Shown here: positions 24,936 through 35,566 of the stretch, piece after piece
Position numbering within the stretch: the first letter of the stretch is position 1
Layout: the number at the start of each line of letters is the position of its first letter
DNA from: Streptomyces sp. NBC_00690
GTDB taxonomy: Bacteria > Actinomycetota > Actinomycetes > Streptomycetales > Streptomycetaceae
Length of the DNA stretch: 64,000 nucleotides
Direction of reading: 5' to 3'
Assembly (NCBI RefSeq): GCF_036226685.1
Contig: NZ_CP109009.1
Span: 4,712,001-4,776,000 of the forward strand
The notes under the pieces: model-generated
What the model was told of the DNA's origin: nothing
The model's input: the letters and a program-made list of their open reading frames with translations, nothing else
Database searches by the model: none
Translations under genes and position numbers: made by a program

Positions 24936-27227
24936 TTACTGCACCGGCTCCGGTTCCGGTGCGTCCGTCGGTGCCTTCGGGGCTGCCGGTGGGTCGGACG
25001 GGGGAGCCTTCACGGAGTCGAGGAGCAGCTGTGCCACATCCACGACCTGGAGGCTCTCCTTGGCCTCGCCGCTGTTCTTCTTGCCGTTGATCGAGTCGCT
25101 CAGCATGACCAGGCAGAAGGGGCAGGCGGTGGAGACGATGTCCGGGTTGAGGGAGAGGGCCTCGTCCACGCGCTCGTTGTTGATGCGCTTGCCGATGCGC
25201 TCCTCCATCCACATCCGCGCGCCACCTGCACCGCAGCAGAAGCCGCGTTCCTTGTGGCGGTGCATCTCCTGCTGGCGCAGGCCGGGGACGGCGGACATGA
25301 TCTCCCGCGGCGGGGTGTAGACCTTGTTGTGCCGGCCGAGGTAGCACGGGTCGTGGTAGGTGATCAGCCCGTCGACCGGGGTGATGGGCAGCAGCTTGCC
25401 CTCGTCGATGAGGTGCTGGAGCAACTGGGTGTGGTGGACGACCTCGAACTCGCCGCCCAGCTGCGGGTACTCGTTGGCGATGGTGTTGAAGCAGTGCGGG
25501 CAGGTGGCGACGATTTTCTTCGCCGACTTGGGCTTGAGCGTCGAATCGTCTTCGTCATCCTCGCCGAAGGCCATGTTCAGCATCGCGACGTTCTCCTGGC
25601 CGAGCTGCTGGAACAGCGGCTCGTTGCCGAGGCGGCGCGGTGAGTCGCCGGTGCACTTCTCCTCGCCGCCCATGATCGCGAACTTGACGCCCGCCATGTG
25701 CAGCAGTTCGGCGAACGCCTTGGTGGTCTTCTTGGCGCGGTCCTCCAGGGCGCCAGCGCAGCCGACCCAGTAGAGGTACTCGACTTCGGTGAGGTCCTCG
25801 ATGTCCTGGCCGACGATCGGCACCTCGAAGTCGACCTCCTTGGTCCACTCGACGCGCTGCTTCTTCGCCAGACCCCAGGGGTTGCCCTTCTTCTCCAGGT
25901 TCTTGAGCATCGTGCCCGCCTCGGAGGGGAACGCGGACTCGATCATCACCTGGTAGCGGCGCATGTCGACGATGTGGTCGATGTGCTCGATGTCGACCGG
26001 GCACTGTTCGACGCAGGCACCGCAGGTGGTGCAGGACCACAGCACGTCCGGGTCGATCACGCCGTTCTCTTCGAGGGTGCCGATCAGGGGGCGTTCGGCC
26101 TCCGCGAGCGCAGCGGCCGGTACGTCCTTGAGGGCCTCGGCTGATGCCTTCTCCTCGCCCTCCATGGTCTTGCCGCCGCCGGCCAGCAGATAGGGGGCCT
26201 TGGCGTGCGCGTGGTCGCGCAGGGACATGATCAGCAGCTTGGGGGAGAGCGGCTTTCCGGTGTTCCACGCGGGGCACTGGGACTGGCAGCGACCGCACTC
26301 GGTGCACGTGGAGAAGTCGAGGATGCCCTTCCAGGAGAAGTGCTCGACCTGGGAGACGCCGAAGACGGCCTCCTCCGCGCCCTCTTCGTCGTCGAAGACC
26401 GTCTCGAAGTCGATCTCCTTGCCGTGCGACACCATCGGCTGGAGCGGGCCGAGCGCGGAGGCGCCGGTGGCGTTGCGCTTGAACCAGATGTTGGGGAAGC
26501 CGAGGAAGCGGTGCCAGGCGACGCCCATGTTGGTGTTGAGCGAGACCGTGATCATCCAGATCAGCGAGGTCCCGATCTTGATCATCGCGGTGAAGTAGAT
26601 CAGCGTCTGGAGCGTGGGGACGCTCAACCCGTCGAACGCGAGGACGAGGGGGTACGAGACGAAGTACGCGGCCTCGTAGCCGTCCACGTGGTGGATCGCG
26701 CCTTCGAGCCCCCTCAGGACCAGGATGGCGAGGCCGATGGTGAGGATGACGTACTCGACGAAGTACGCCTGCCACGCCTTGGAGCCGGCGAAGCGGGACT
26801 TGCGACCGGCGCGCGAGGGGAGGTTGAGCAACCGGATCGCCATCAGCGTCAGGATGCCGACGACGGTCATCAGACCGATGAACTCGATGTACATCTCGAA
26901 CGGCACGAAGCCGCCGAGGACGGGGAGCATCCAATCGGCCTGGAAGAGTTGGCCGTACGCCTGGGCCAGTGTCGGCGGCAGGGTGAGGAAGCCGATCGCG
27001 ACGAACCAGTGGGCGAAGCCCACGATGCCCCACCGGTTCATCCGGGTGTGCCCCAGGAACTCCTTGGCCAGGGTGATCGTGCGCCCTCGGGGGTTGTCGG
27101 TGCGGCTGCCTGCGGGCACGGGCTGGCCGAGTTTGACGAAGTGGTAGATCTGCGCGACGGCTCGGGCGATGAGCGCAACGCCAACCACGGTCAGGACCAG
27201 CGACACGATGATCGCGGCGAGTTGCAT
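24936..27227 (-). CDS. Membrane (Fe-S) oxidoreductase, EtfD-like
   Basis: ATG 27227 follows GAGGAG; 763 residues. The N-terminal 260 residues are a NarI-like membrane domain with about six segments. A ferredoxin domain has CTECGRCQSQCPAWN and CTTCGACVEQCPVDI, two 4Fe-4S sites. Two CCG (heterodisulfide-reductase type) domains follow (WVGCAGALEDR, CPHCFNT, DPCYLGRHN, FCCGAGGARMW, CPFCLVML). This matches the mycobacterial EtfD family (Rv0338c), which passes electrons from acyl-CoA dehydrogenases through ETF to menaquinone. The C-terminus is a Pro/Ala-rich tail. The assignment to ETF oxidation is by similarity. Confidence 0.88.
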   Translation of the reverse strand: MQLAAIIVSLVLTVVGVALIARAVAQIYHFVKLGQPVPAGSRTDNPRGRTITLAKEFLGHTRMNRWGIVGFAHWFVAIGFLTLPPTLAQAYGQLFQADWMLPVLGGFVPFEMYIEFIGLMTVVGILTLMAIRLLNLPSRAGRKSRFAGSKAWQAYFVEYVILTIGLAILVLRGLEGAIHHVDGYEAAYFVSYPLVLAFDGLSVPTLQTLIYFTAMIKIGTSLIWMITVSLNTNMGVAWHRFLGFPNIWFKRNATGASALGPLQPMVSHGKEIDFETVFDDEEGAEEAVFGVSQVEHFSWKGILDFSTCTECGRCQSQCPAWNTGKPLSPKLLIMSLRDHAHAKAPYLLAGGGKTMEGEEKASAEALKDVPAAALAEAERPLIGTLEENGVIDPDVLWSCTTCGACVEQCPVDIEHIDHIVDMRRYQVMIESAFPSEAGTMLKNLEKKGNPWGLAKKQRVEWTKEVDFEVPIVGQDIEDLTEVEYLYWVGCAGALEDRAKKTTKAFAELLHMAGVKFAIMGGEEKCTGDSPRRLGNEPLFQQLGQENVAMLNMAFGEDDEDDSTLKPKSAKKIVATCPHCFNTIANEYPQLGGEFEVVHHTQLLQHLIDEGKLLPITPVDGLITYHDPCYLGRHNKVYTPPREIMSAVPGLRQQEMHRHKERGFCCGAGGARMWMEERIGKRINNERVDEALSLNPDIVSTACPFCLVMLSDSINGKKNSGEAKESLQVVDVAQLLLDSVKAPPSDPPAAPKAPTDAPEPEPVQ

Positions 27228-27315
27228 TTCGGGACTCCTCGGGCCTGCGAGGTCTGGAAAGGTCCAGCGGGACGACCGCGGAGGGCGGCCCACGGGACAG
27301 GTACCCGCATACTAC

Positions 27316-27329
27316 TAAGCGGTAACTTA
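27316..27329. promoter_or_regulatory. Candidate operator upstream of Fe-S oxidoreductase
   Basis: TAAGCGGTAACTTA is an interrupted palindrome (TAAG/CTTA) in an AT-rich patch about 90 bases before the start codon of the EtfD-like gene. It may bind a TetR-type regulator of fatty acid use; that is inference. Confidence 0.35.
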
Positions 27330-27398
27330 TTCGATTCGTGCTGAGCGTACCCAGTTCTGCCGTCGCACTGTAGTTACCGGGTCGGTGATCTGTGTCGC

Positions 27399-27965
27399 TC
27401 AGGCAAGCCTTGCCCGACTGTGTTCCCTATGGTCGGGGGCGATGCGCGGGCCTCGACCGCGTACGCAGGCGGGCACGGTCCGCAGCAGGATCATCAGGTC
27501 CAGGCCCAGCCAGCATTCCTGCGCGTAGTGCAGATCGAGGATCGCCATCTCCTCCCAGGGCAGCCCTGAGCGCCCGCTGATCTGCCAGAGGCCGGTGATT
27601 CCCGGACGTACGGCCATTCGGGCGCGATCCGGGCAGGTCGCCGCCTTCTGTGGGGAGAGGGGGCGCGGGCCCACCAGGGACATCTCGCCGCGGACCACAT
27701 TGACCAGCTGGGGGAGCTGGTCGAGGAAGTGGTGGCGCAACCTCCGTCCGAGCGGCGTCGACGGCGATGCCTGGAAGGCCAGCATGTCGAACGGTGTGCC
27801 GCCCAGTCCGACCCGGCGTCTGCGGACGAGGGCGGGTCCGGGGCGGCTCACCCGAACGGTCGCGCCGACGGCGAGCAGTAGGGGGGATAGGAGGATCAGG
27901 AGGGTCAGGGCGCCGAGGAGGTCGAGGGCCCGCTTCGCAGGTGCCACCGTCTGTCGGTCGGGCAT
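27399..27965 (-). CDS. Bacterial sugar transferase, shortened
   Basis: The 188-residue protein has one N-terminal membrane helix (ALDLLGALTLLILLSPLLL) and the conserved catalytic blocks FLDQLPQLVNVVRGEMSLVG and PGITGLWQISGRSGLPWEEM of polyprenyl-phosphate hexose-1-phosphate transferases. Such enzymes start exopolysaccharide synthesis. It is shorter than usual in the middle: between RVGLGGTPFDMLAF and LGRRLRHHFLDQ about 20-25 residues, including the normal KFRTM block, are absent or altered. It may be impaired or a divergent subtype. No other polysaccharide genes are near. Confidence 0.8.
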   Translation of the reverse strand: MPDRQTVAPAKRALDLLGALTLLILLSPLLLAVGATVRVSRPGPALVRRRRVGLGGTPFDMLAFQASPSTPLGRRLRHHFLDQLPQLVNVVRGEMSLVGPRPLSPQKAATCPDRARMAVRPGITGLWQISGRSGLPWEEMAILDLHYAQECWLGLDLMILLRTVPACVRGRGPRIAPDHREHSRARLA

Positions 27966-28185
27966 GGCGCGCCTTTCCCCCTCGTTCGGTGGCCCGGCCC
28001 GGGGCGTTACTGCCGGTCCGTCCCTGAGGCTGCCGGCCCGTCCATGAGCTGTGGCCGTTCGGTCGCCACTATCGGATCATTTATGGATATTGCGGGCATG
28101 ACTCTTGCAGATGGTGCGGGAGGGGTTGCTGCGCCACGCCTATGAAGGTCGGGAGAGGGAAGCTGCACATAAGTGCTGGATAAAA

Positions 28186-28258
28186 GTTGAGTGGGGTGGA
28201 CTCAGGTCTGTTGACTCGTTCGCAGGGTTCGTGCATCCTTGAGCCAGATCCACTCAAG
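28186..28258 (+). promoter_or_regulatory. dnaK promoter with two HAIR operators (HspR)
   Basis: HAIR 1 at 28186-28206 reads GTTGAGT-N7-ACTCAGG and HAIR 2 at 28238-28258 reads CTTGAGC-N7-ACTCAAG, close to the consensus CTTGAGT-N7-ACTCAAG. A -35 candidate TTGACT at 28211-28216 lies between them, with a -10 candidate 17 bases later that overlaps HAIR 2. HspR, encoded at the end of this operon, should repress from here. The rest of 27966-28279 shows nothing else. Confidence 0.9.
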
Positions 28259-28261
28259 TAG

Positions 28262-30828
<2,567 letters not shown>

Positions 30829-30867
30829 CGCGTTGACAGCAGTGACGGTTCGGAAGGAGGGACGTCG

Positions 30868-32061
30868 ATGAGCACGAAGGACTTCGTCGAGAAGGACTAC
30901 TACAAGGTTCTCGGCGTCCCCAAGGACGCCACCGAAGCCGAGATCAAGAAGGCGTACCGCAAGCTCGCCCGCGAGTTCCACCCGGACGCCAACAAGGGCG
31001 ATGTCAAGGCGGAGGAGCGCTTCAAGGAGATCTCCGAGGCCAATGACATCCTCGGCGACCCCAAGCGGCGCAAGGAGTACGACGAGGCACGCGCCCTCTT
31101 CGGCAACGGTGGCTTCCGACCCGGGCCCGGCGCTGCCGGTGGCTCGTTCAACTTCGACCTGGGTGACCTCTTCGGGGGCGCCCAGGGCGGACAACAGCCC
31201 GGGGCCGGTGGAGCCGGTGGCTTCGGCGGCGGGCTGGGAGACGTCTTCGGCGGTCTGTTCAACCGCGGGGCGGGCGGCCCGGGCACCCGGGTCCAGCCGC
31301 GCCGCGGCCAGGACATCGAGTCCGAGGTCACGCTGAGCTTCACCGAGGCGGTCGACGGGGCCACGGTTCCGCTGCGGATGTCCAGCTCCGCCGCCTGTGC
31401 GGCGTGCGCGGGCACCGGCGACAAGAACGGCTCACCCAGGGTGTGCCCGACCTGTGTCGGCACCGGGCAGGTCTCACGCGGCGGCAGCGGGTCCTTCTCG
31501 CTGACCGACCCGTGCGTGGACTGCAAGGGTCGCGGGCTGATCGCCCAGGACCCCTGCGAGGTCTGCAAGGGCAGCGGGCGGGCCCGCTCCTCGCGCACCA
31601 TGCAGGTCAGGATTCCCCCGGGCGTCTCGGACGGGCAGCGCATCCGGCTGCGCGGCAAGGGCGCACCCGGAGAGCGGGGCGGTCCCGCGGGAGACCTCTA
31701 CGTCGTGGTGCACGTCGGCGACCACCCGGTCTTCGGCCGCAAGGGCGACAACCTCACGGTCACCGTGCCCGTCACCTACCCGGAGGCGGTGCTCGGCGGT
31801 GAGGTGAAGGTGCCCACGCTGGGCGGCCCTCCGGTCACCTTGAAACTGCCCGCGGGGACACCTAACGGGCGGACCATGCGAGCACGCGGCAAGGGAGCGG
31901 TCCGCAAGGACGGCACCCGCGGGGACCTGCTGGTCACCGTCGAGGTCGCGGTTCCCGAGGAGCTGAGCGACAAGGCGAAGGAAGCGCTGACGGCCTACCG
32001 CGAAGCCACCGTGGACGAGGACCCGCGGGCCGAGCTGTTCCAGGCCGCGAAGGGAGCATGA
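30868..32061 (+). CDS. dnaJ: Chaperone DnaJ
   Basis: The 397-residue protein has a J-domain with the HPD motif (LAREFHPDANKGD), a Gly/Phe-rich linker (about residues 85-140), four zinc-finger repeats (CAACAGTGD, CPTCVGTGQ, CVDCKGRGL, CEVCKGSGR) and the two C-terminal substrate-binding domains. GGAGGG precedes ATG 30868. It delivers unfolded substrates to DnaK and stimulates its ATPase. It is a full type I Hsp40. Confidence 0.97.
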   Translation: MSTKDFVEKDYYKVLGVPKDATEAEIKKAYRKLAREFHPDANKGDVKAEERFKEISEANDILGDPKRRKEYDEARALFGNGGFRPGPGAAGGSFNFDLGDLFGGAQGGQQPGAGGAGGFGGGLGDVFGGLFNRGAGGPGTRVQPRRGQDIESEVTLSFTEAVDGATVPLRMSSSAACAACAGTGDKNGSPRVCPTCVGTGQVSRGGSGSFSLTDPCVDCKGRGLIAQDPCEVCKGSGRARSSRTMQVRIPPGVSDGQRIRLRGKGAPGERGGPAGDLYVVVHVGDHPVFGRKGDNLTVTVPVTYPEAVLGGEVKVPTLGGPPVTLKLPAGTPNGRTMRARGKGAVRKDGTRGDLLVTVEVAVPEELSDKAKEALTAYREATVDEDPRAELFQAAKGA

Positions 32062-32062
32062 G

Positions 32063-32515
32063 ATGGACGGCCGGGCCGGACGCAGTCGTAACCCGTATCA
32101 ACTGACCGACGAGTCACCCGTATACGTGATCTCCGTTGCAGCCCAGCTCTCCGGTCTACATCCGCAGACCCTGCGGCAGTACGACAGGCTGGGTCTGGTC
32201 TCGCCCGACCGCACGGCCGGGCGGGGCCGTCGTTACTCCGCCCGTGACATCCAACTCCTGCGCACCGTCCAGCAGCTGTCGCAGGACGAGGGCATCAACT
32301 TGGCTGGGATCAAGCGCATCATCGAGCTGGAGAACCAGGTCGCGGCGCTCCAGTCCCGCGTGGCGGAGCTGTCCGCCGCGGTCGAGGGCGCTGCGGCGGC
32401 GATGCAGCAGCGCGAGGCCCAGGTCCATGCTTCGTACCGGCGCGATCTGGTGCCGTATCAGGACGTCCAGCAGGCGAGTGCCCTGGTGGTGTGGCGACCC
32501 AAGCGGGTCGACTAG
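32063..32515 (+). CDS. hspR: HspR, MerR-family heat-shock repressor
   Basis: The 150-residue protein starts 1 base after the dnaJ stop. It has the MerR winged helix: VYVISVAAQLSGLHPQTLRQ, YDRLGLVSPDR and GRRYSARDIQLLRTVQQLS, followed by a dimerisation helix (ELENQVAALQSRVAEL). HspR represses the dnaK operon, clpB and lon by binding HAIR sites with DnaK as co-repressor. Both HAIR-controlled loci seen here (28186-28258 and 36160-36180) fit this circuit. Confidence 0.96.
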   Translation: MDGRAGRSRNPYQLTDESPVYVISVAAQLSGLHPQTLRQYDRLGLVSPDRTAGRGRRYSARDIQLLRTVQQLSQDEGINLAGIKRIIELENQVAALQSRVAELSAAVEGAAAAMQQREAQVHASYRRDLVPYQDVQQASALVVWRPKRVD

Positions 32516-33493
32516 CCCTTTGGGTACGGGTACGGCGTCACGGCGCTGTCCCGTTGCCCACGGCGGGGCTCAGGTGCGGCCCACATTGCCGTTGCCGTCC
32601 ATCAGTCGTGGCTGCTCAGTCGTGGCCGCTTTCGCCCGGTTCCTTGAGGGGTTCGCCCCCGGGGCCGGGCTTTTGCGTTGGCGAATAGATGGCGTGGGGG
32701 GGGCGGGCTTCGAACGTTGGGCGCGTGGGCCATAGAGGTCGGCGGCCGGTGTGGCGTTTGTTGTACGGGCCGTCCGTGGGTACGTGAGGCCAGCGGGGCT
32801 TCGTACGGAGCGCACGAGCGGGTGCGCCACCTCCACGGCATCTCGACCGCCCAACCGCTCGTTGACGGTCGTTCCGCACGGGTCACGCACGGGGCCGTGT
32901 GCCTGGTTGAGAGCGGCCTTGGGGGCGGCTTCCGTCACGGAGGGTGGCAGCGAGTGGTTCTCACGCCGGCCGGCCCCGCGACGGGCGTTGTTCGCGGAGA
33001 GTAGGAGGGCCCGGGGCGAGAAGGCCCCGTGGAGGGCTTCCCTGCGGGTTCCACCGGGCTTGCCCGCATTGGGGCGCCCCCGGGTGGTAGCCCTGCCCGA
33101 TAGGCCCTCAGAAGGGCGCCTAAGCCCCTGGATGCAACCTCCGTGCCCATAGGAGCCATTGGCTGCCCCAAGGGGCCGGTCTGCGGCCGTATGCCCATCG
33201 GCACGGCGCCCGGGCGGTGCAACGGACGACCCCGCCGTTGGCTCCTTAGGCTCCTTCGGCTCGGTCGGTGCCGGCTTCGCCCGGTCCTTCCCCCGTTTGG
33301 CCCCCGTCCGCTGATGTTTGCCGCGCTTCTTCGGCGGCCGGCCGAGCGCCCCTCGCGATGTCGCGAGAAGCGCTCGGCCGGTGCCCGTCGACTCATCCGT
33401 CGCGCCCGTCATTCTTGAGCCGGGGAGCGATGGTTTCAGGTCGAACTATGAAGACCTTGTCCTCCTCTTACGCGCCCATATATCGGACATTCA
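32516..33493. other. Long intergenic stretch without a supported gene
   Basis: Nearly 1 kb between hspR and the LuxR gene. Open frames exist on both strands, including a 280-codon minus-strand one, but they are low-complexity (Lys/Pro/Arg-rich), have poor ribosome sites and no steady third-position GC bias. Apart from the compound hairpin at 33338-33381 I see no feature. Confidence 0.55.
33338..33381 (-). terminator. Compound stem-loop, probable terminator of LuxR gene
   Basis: A perfect 12-bp outer stem (33338-33349 with 33370-33381) encloses a 6-bp inner stem CTCGCG-ATGT-CGCGAG. It lies 113 bases beyond the LuxR stop. No clear T-tract follows, so termination is likely but not certain. Confidence 0.6.
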
Positions 33494-34477
33494 TCAGGAA
33501 TCGTGATCCAGAATCCCCGATTGGGCGATCAAGAAGCCGAGTTGCGTACGGCTACCGCTCCCGAGCGACGACCCGAGTTTGGCGATGTGGGCCCGGCAGG
33601 TCCGCACGTTCATCCCCAGGCGGCGGGCGATGGCCTCATCCACGTGGCCCTCCACCAGGAGCTTGGCGATGGAGCGCTGGACGCCGGTGATGCCGTCCAG
33701 GTCGGGACCGTAGGACACGGGCTCCTCCCACGGCAGTCCGTGCAGCCAGAACTGCTCGAACACCCCGACCAGGTACTCCACGATGCCCTTGTGTCGCAGC
33801 TCAAGTGCCGAGAGCCGATCGCTGCTCGCCGGGATGAACGCCACCTTGCGGTCCACGATGATCAGCCGGTCGATTATCTCCTCCAGCGTGCGCACCTCCA
33901 CGCCCGACGGCCCGACCTTCTCCATGTAGGCGAGCGTGGCGGGGTGGTGGCGCGCGGTGTGCTGGTAGAGCGTGCGCATCCGTACTCCCCGCTCGATCAG
34001 GGGCTCCACCCTGCGCAACGCCTTCTCCAGGATGTGCGGCTGTCGGCCGCTCCCGGGCTGCACCGTCAGCAGCTCCTCCGTGCAGTCCGCAGTGACCTGG
34101 TCGAGGGTCGTGTTGATGCGGTTGAGGCCCTCAAGGACGGTTATCCCTTGCGGCACGGTGGAATTCTGAGCGGTGAAGGCCATGAATGGCTCAAGTGCGT
34201 CGGTCAGAGCGACCGTTCGTCGTCGCCGCTCTTGGATCTCACGCTCAATGGGGTGTATCAGCTGTGTCAGCGCGGTCGTTGGTGGGACCGGGCGCAGCCA
34301 TTGAGCGTCGTCGGGATCAGGGTGCAGCAGGGCGAGGTCAAAGAGACAAGGTGCGGGTTCCGCTTCTGACCGGGCGATTCTCCCGGTGCGCAGAGCGGTG
34401 ATGTACAGACGTTTCCCCACCTCGCACAGCTCACCGTCTGTGTGAGGGTGTCCGGATTCGCCCCCATTCGACGTCAT
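33494..34477 (-). CDS. LuxR-family (helix-turn-helix) regulator
   Basis: ATG 34477 is preceded by GAGGGGG and gives 327 residues. The C-terminal 60 residues are a LuxR-type helix-turn-helix: ITGVQRSIAKLLVEGHVDEA, IARRLGMNVRTCRAHIAKLG and GSRTQLGFLIAQSG. The N-terminal 250 residues are helical with a TrmB-like/PLD-like part (MRTLYQHTARHHPATLAYME, VAFIPASSDRLSALELRHKG) seen in Streptomyces orphan regulators. There is no receiver domain. It is divergent from a small secreted repeat peptide, suggesting it controls or senses it; that link is inference. Confidence 0.88.
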   Translation of the reverse strand: MTSNGGESGHPHTDGELCEVGKRLYITALRTGRIARSEAEPAPCLFDLALLHPDPDDAQWLRPVPPTTALTQLIHPIEREIQERRRRTVALTDALEPFMAFTAQNSTVPQGITVLEGLNRINTTLDQVTADCTEELLTVQPGSGRQPHILEKALRRVEPLIERGVRMRTLYQHTARHHPATLAYMEKVGPSGVEVRTLEEIIDRLIIVDRKVAFIPASSDRLSALELRHKGIVEYLVGVFEQFWLHGLPWEEPVSYGPDLDGITGVQRSIAKLLVEGHVDEAIARRLGMNVRTCRAHIAKLGSSLGSGSRTQLGFLIAQSGILDHDS

Positions 34478-34603
34478 ATGCACCCCCTCAGGCTCCTGCA
34501 ATTCAGGAACATGATGCCTGCCGTCGCTGGTGCAAGCGTTCGGAGTGAGACATCGTCTTATGCGCGGGGGAGGAGGAATGATCAAAAGAGGTGGAGATCA
34601 CCC

Positions 34604-34849
34604 ATGTCTAGGACGCTACGTGCTCTTTGTGCTCTTGCCATAACGGCGGCCACGCTAGGCGCGGTGGCCTCCGGTGAATACTCCTGGGACAAGCCGGGTA
34701 CCGCGGTGACCCACGCGGAGCCCTCCTGGGGTGCTGCTCCACCCAGTGGTGCGGTCACTCTTGGTGAGCCCTCTTGGGGCGGCAAACCACCGGCTGTCGC
34801 TGGTGTGTCCTCTCGGAGTGTCACTTCGAACAACGGCACAGAAGCATGA
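34604..34849 (+). CDS. Secreted small peptide with three EPSW-like repeats
   Basis: ATG 34604 follows GGTGGAG. The 81-residue product has a Sec signal (RTLRALCALAITAATLGAVA). Three repeats of about 16 residues follow: EYSWDKPGTAVTH, EPSWGAAPPSGAVTL and EPSWGGKPPAVAGV, each with E-x-SW then Pro/Gly. No cysteine remains after the signal. Codon use is much less GC3-rich than in neighbours, suggesting recent acquisition or low expression. The stop overlaps the next gene (ATGA). It is divergent from a LuxR regulator, so a signalling or matrix role is possible. I recognise no named family. Confidence 0.75.
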   Translation: MSRTLRALCALAITAATLGAVASGEYSWDKPGTAVTHAEPSWGAAPPSGAVTLGEPSWGGKPPAVAGVSSRSVTSNNGTEA

Positions 34850-35166
34850 CCGTTCCACCGGACGACCGGGTCTTCCGGCGTGAGATGGCTACGGCATACC
34901 GCTCGGGGTGGCATTTCATCGACCTCGTCACGGCAATCCCCCACCGTGGCGACTCGTTGATGGTCACTTTGTTCGGAGAGCCGATCGTCGTGGCGCGCGA
35001 GGAGGACGAGGACGTCCGCGCATACCGGTGCCTGCGCAGGCCCCGCGGAGCGCCGCAGCCCGTCCGGTGCGCCATCCGGTACGGAATGATCTTTGTCAAC
35101 CTCGACCAGCGCGACCAGCAGATGGTCGAGCCCGACACCACCACCGCCACCCCCCGCAGTGCCTGA
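34846..35166 (+). CDS. Rieske-like small protein lacking cluster ligands
   Basis: The 106-residue frame overlaps the peptide gene by ATGA. Its core, TAYRSGWHFIDLVTAIPHRG then DSLMVTLFGEPIVVAREED, matches the start of the Rieske fold of ring-hydroxylating oxygenases. Where the 2Fe-2S ligands (CxH and CxxH) should be, it has RAYRCLRRPRGAPQPVRCAI and then YGMIFVNLDQR, with two cysteines but neither histidine. It therefore probably cannot hold a normal Rieske cluster. It may be a binding or regulatory protein. The fold match is by eye and moderate. Confidence 0.7.
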   Translation: MTVPPDDRVFRREMATAYRSGWHFIDLVTAIPHRGDSLMVTLFGEPIVVAREEDEDVRAYRCLRRPRGAPQPVRCAIRYGMIFVNLDQRDQQMVEPDTTTATPRSA

Positions 35167-35208
35167 GCGATTCCCCCGTCGAAAAAGATCGCTCGGGTAC
35201 TTCCCCCA

Positions 35209-35292
35209 CACAGTGGTGCCATCGCGGACCTGAAACGCGATGGCACCACTGTGCTTTTCCCGTGGGCCCGTCCGCCAAAGGACGGGCCCACG
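35209..35292 (+). terminator. Two tandem terminator hairpins after the peptide/Rieske-like operon
   Basis: Hairpin 1 (35209-35226 with 35236-35253) is a perfect 18-bp stem with a 9-base loop, followed by CTTTTCC. Hairpin 2 (35261-35273 with 35280-35292) is a perfect 13-bp stem with a 6-base loop. The remainder of 35167-35656 contains only the tandem repeat at 35567-35626. Confidence 0.88.
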
Positions 35293-35566
35293 GTGCGTTC
35301 CGTACCGCCTTCGTGGGCCCGTTGGCTGTGCACAGGCCGTGCAACGGCCATGTAGAGGTCGCCCGGGTGCCCGGGGTGGATGGTTCCGAACGGCGGAAGC
35401 CGTCGATGCCTGCTGGCCGGGTGCGAGCATGCGCCCCCCGATGTGAGCCGGGTGTGATCCCGGTGGTCCTACCTTCTGGCACGCACCGGGCGGGCCGGGC
35501 GTTCAATCGAGTCGTCAGCGGGCTTCATGGACGGTCGTCGGCCCTATGGGCGGCGGCTCGTTCAAG

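Noticed and set aside
26205..27344. 379-codon plus-strand frame opposite the Fe-S oxidoreductase
   Set aside because: Acidic Asp/Glu/Val-rich shadow of a strongly coding minus-strand gene; no domain seen.
32570..33412. 280-codon minus-strand open frame in the gap after hspR
   Set aside because: Low-complexity Lys/Arg/Pro sequence, no ribosome site and no steady third-position GC bias; treated as chance in GC-rich DNA.
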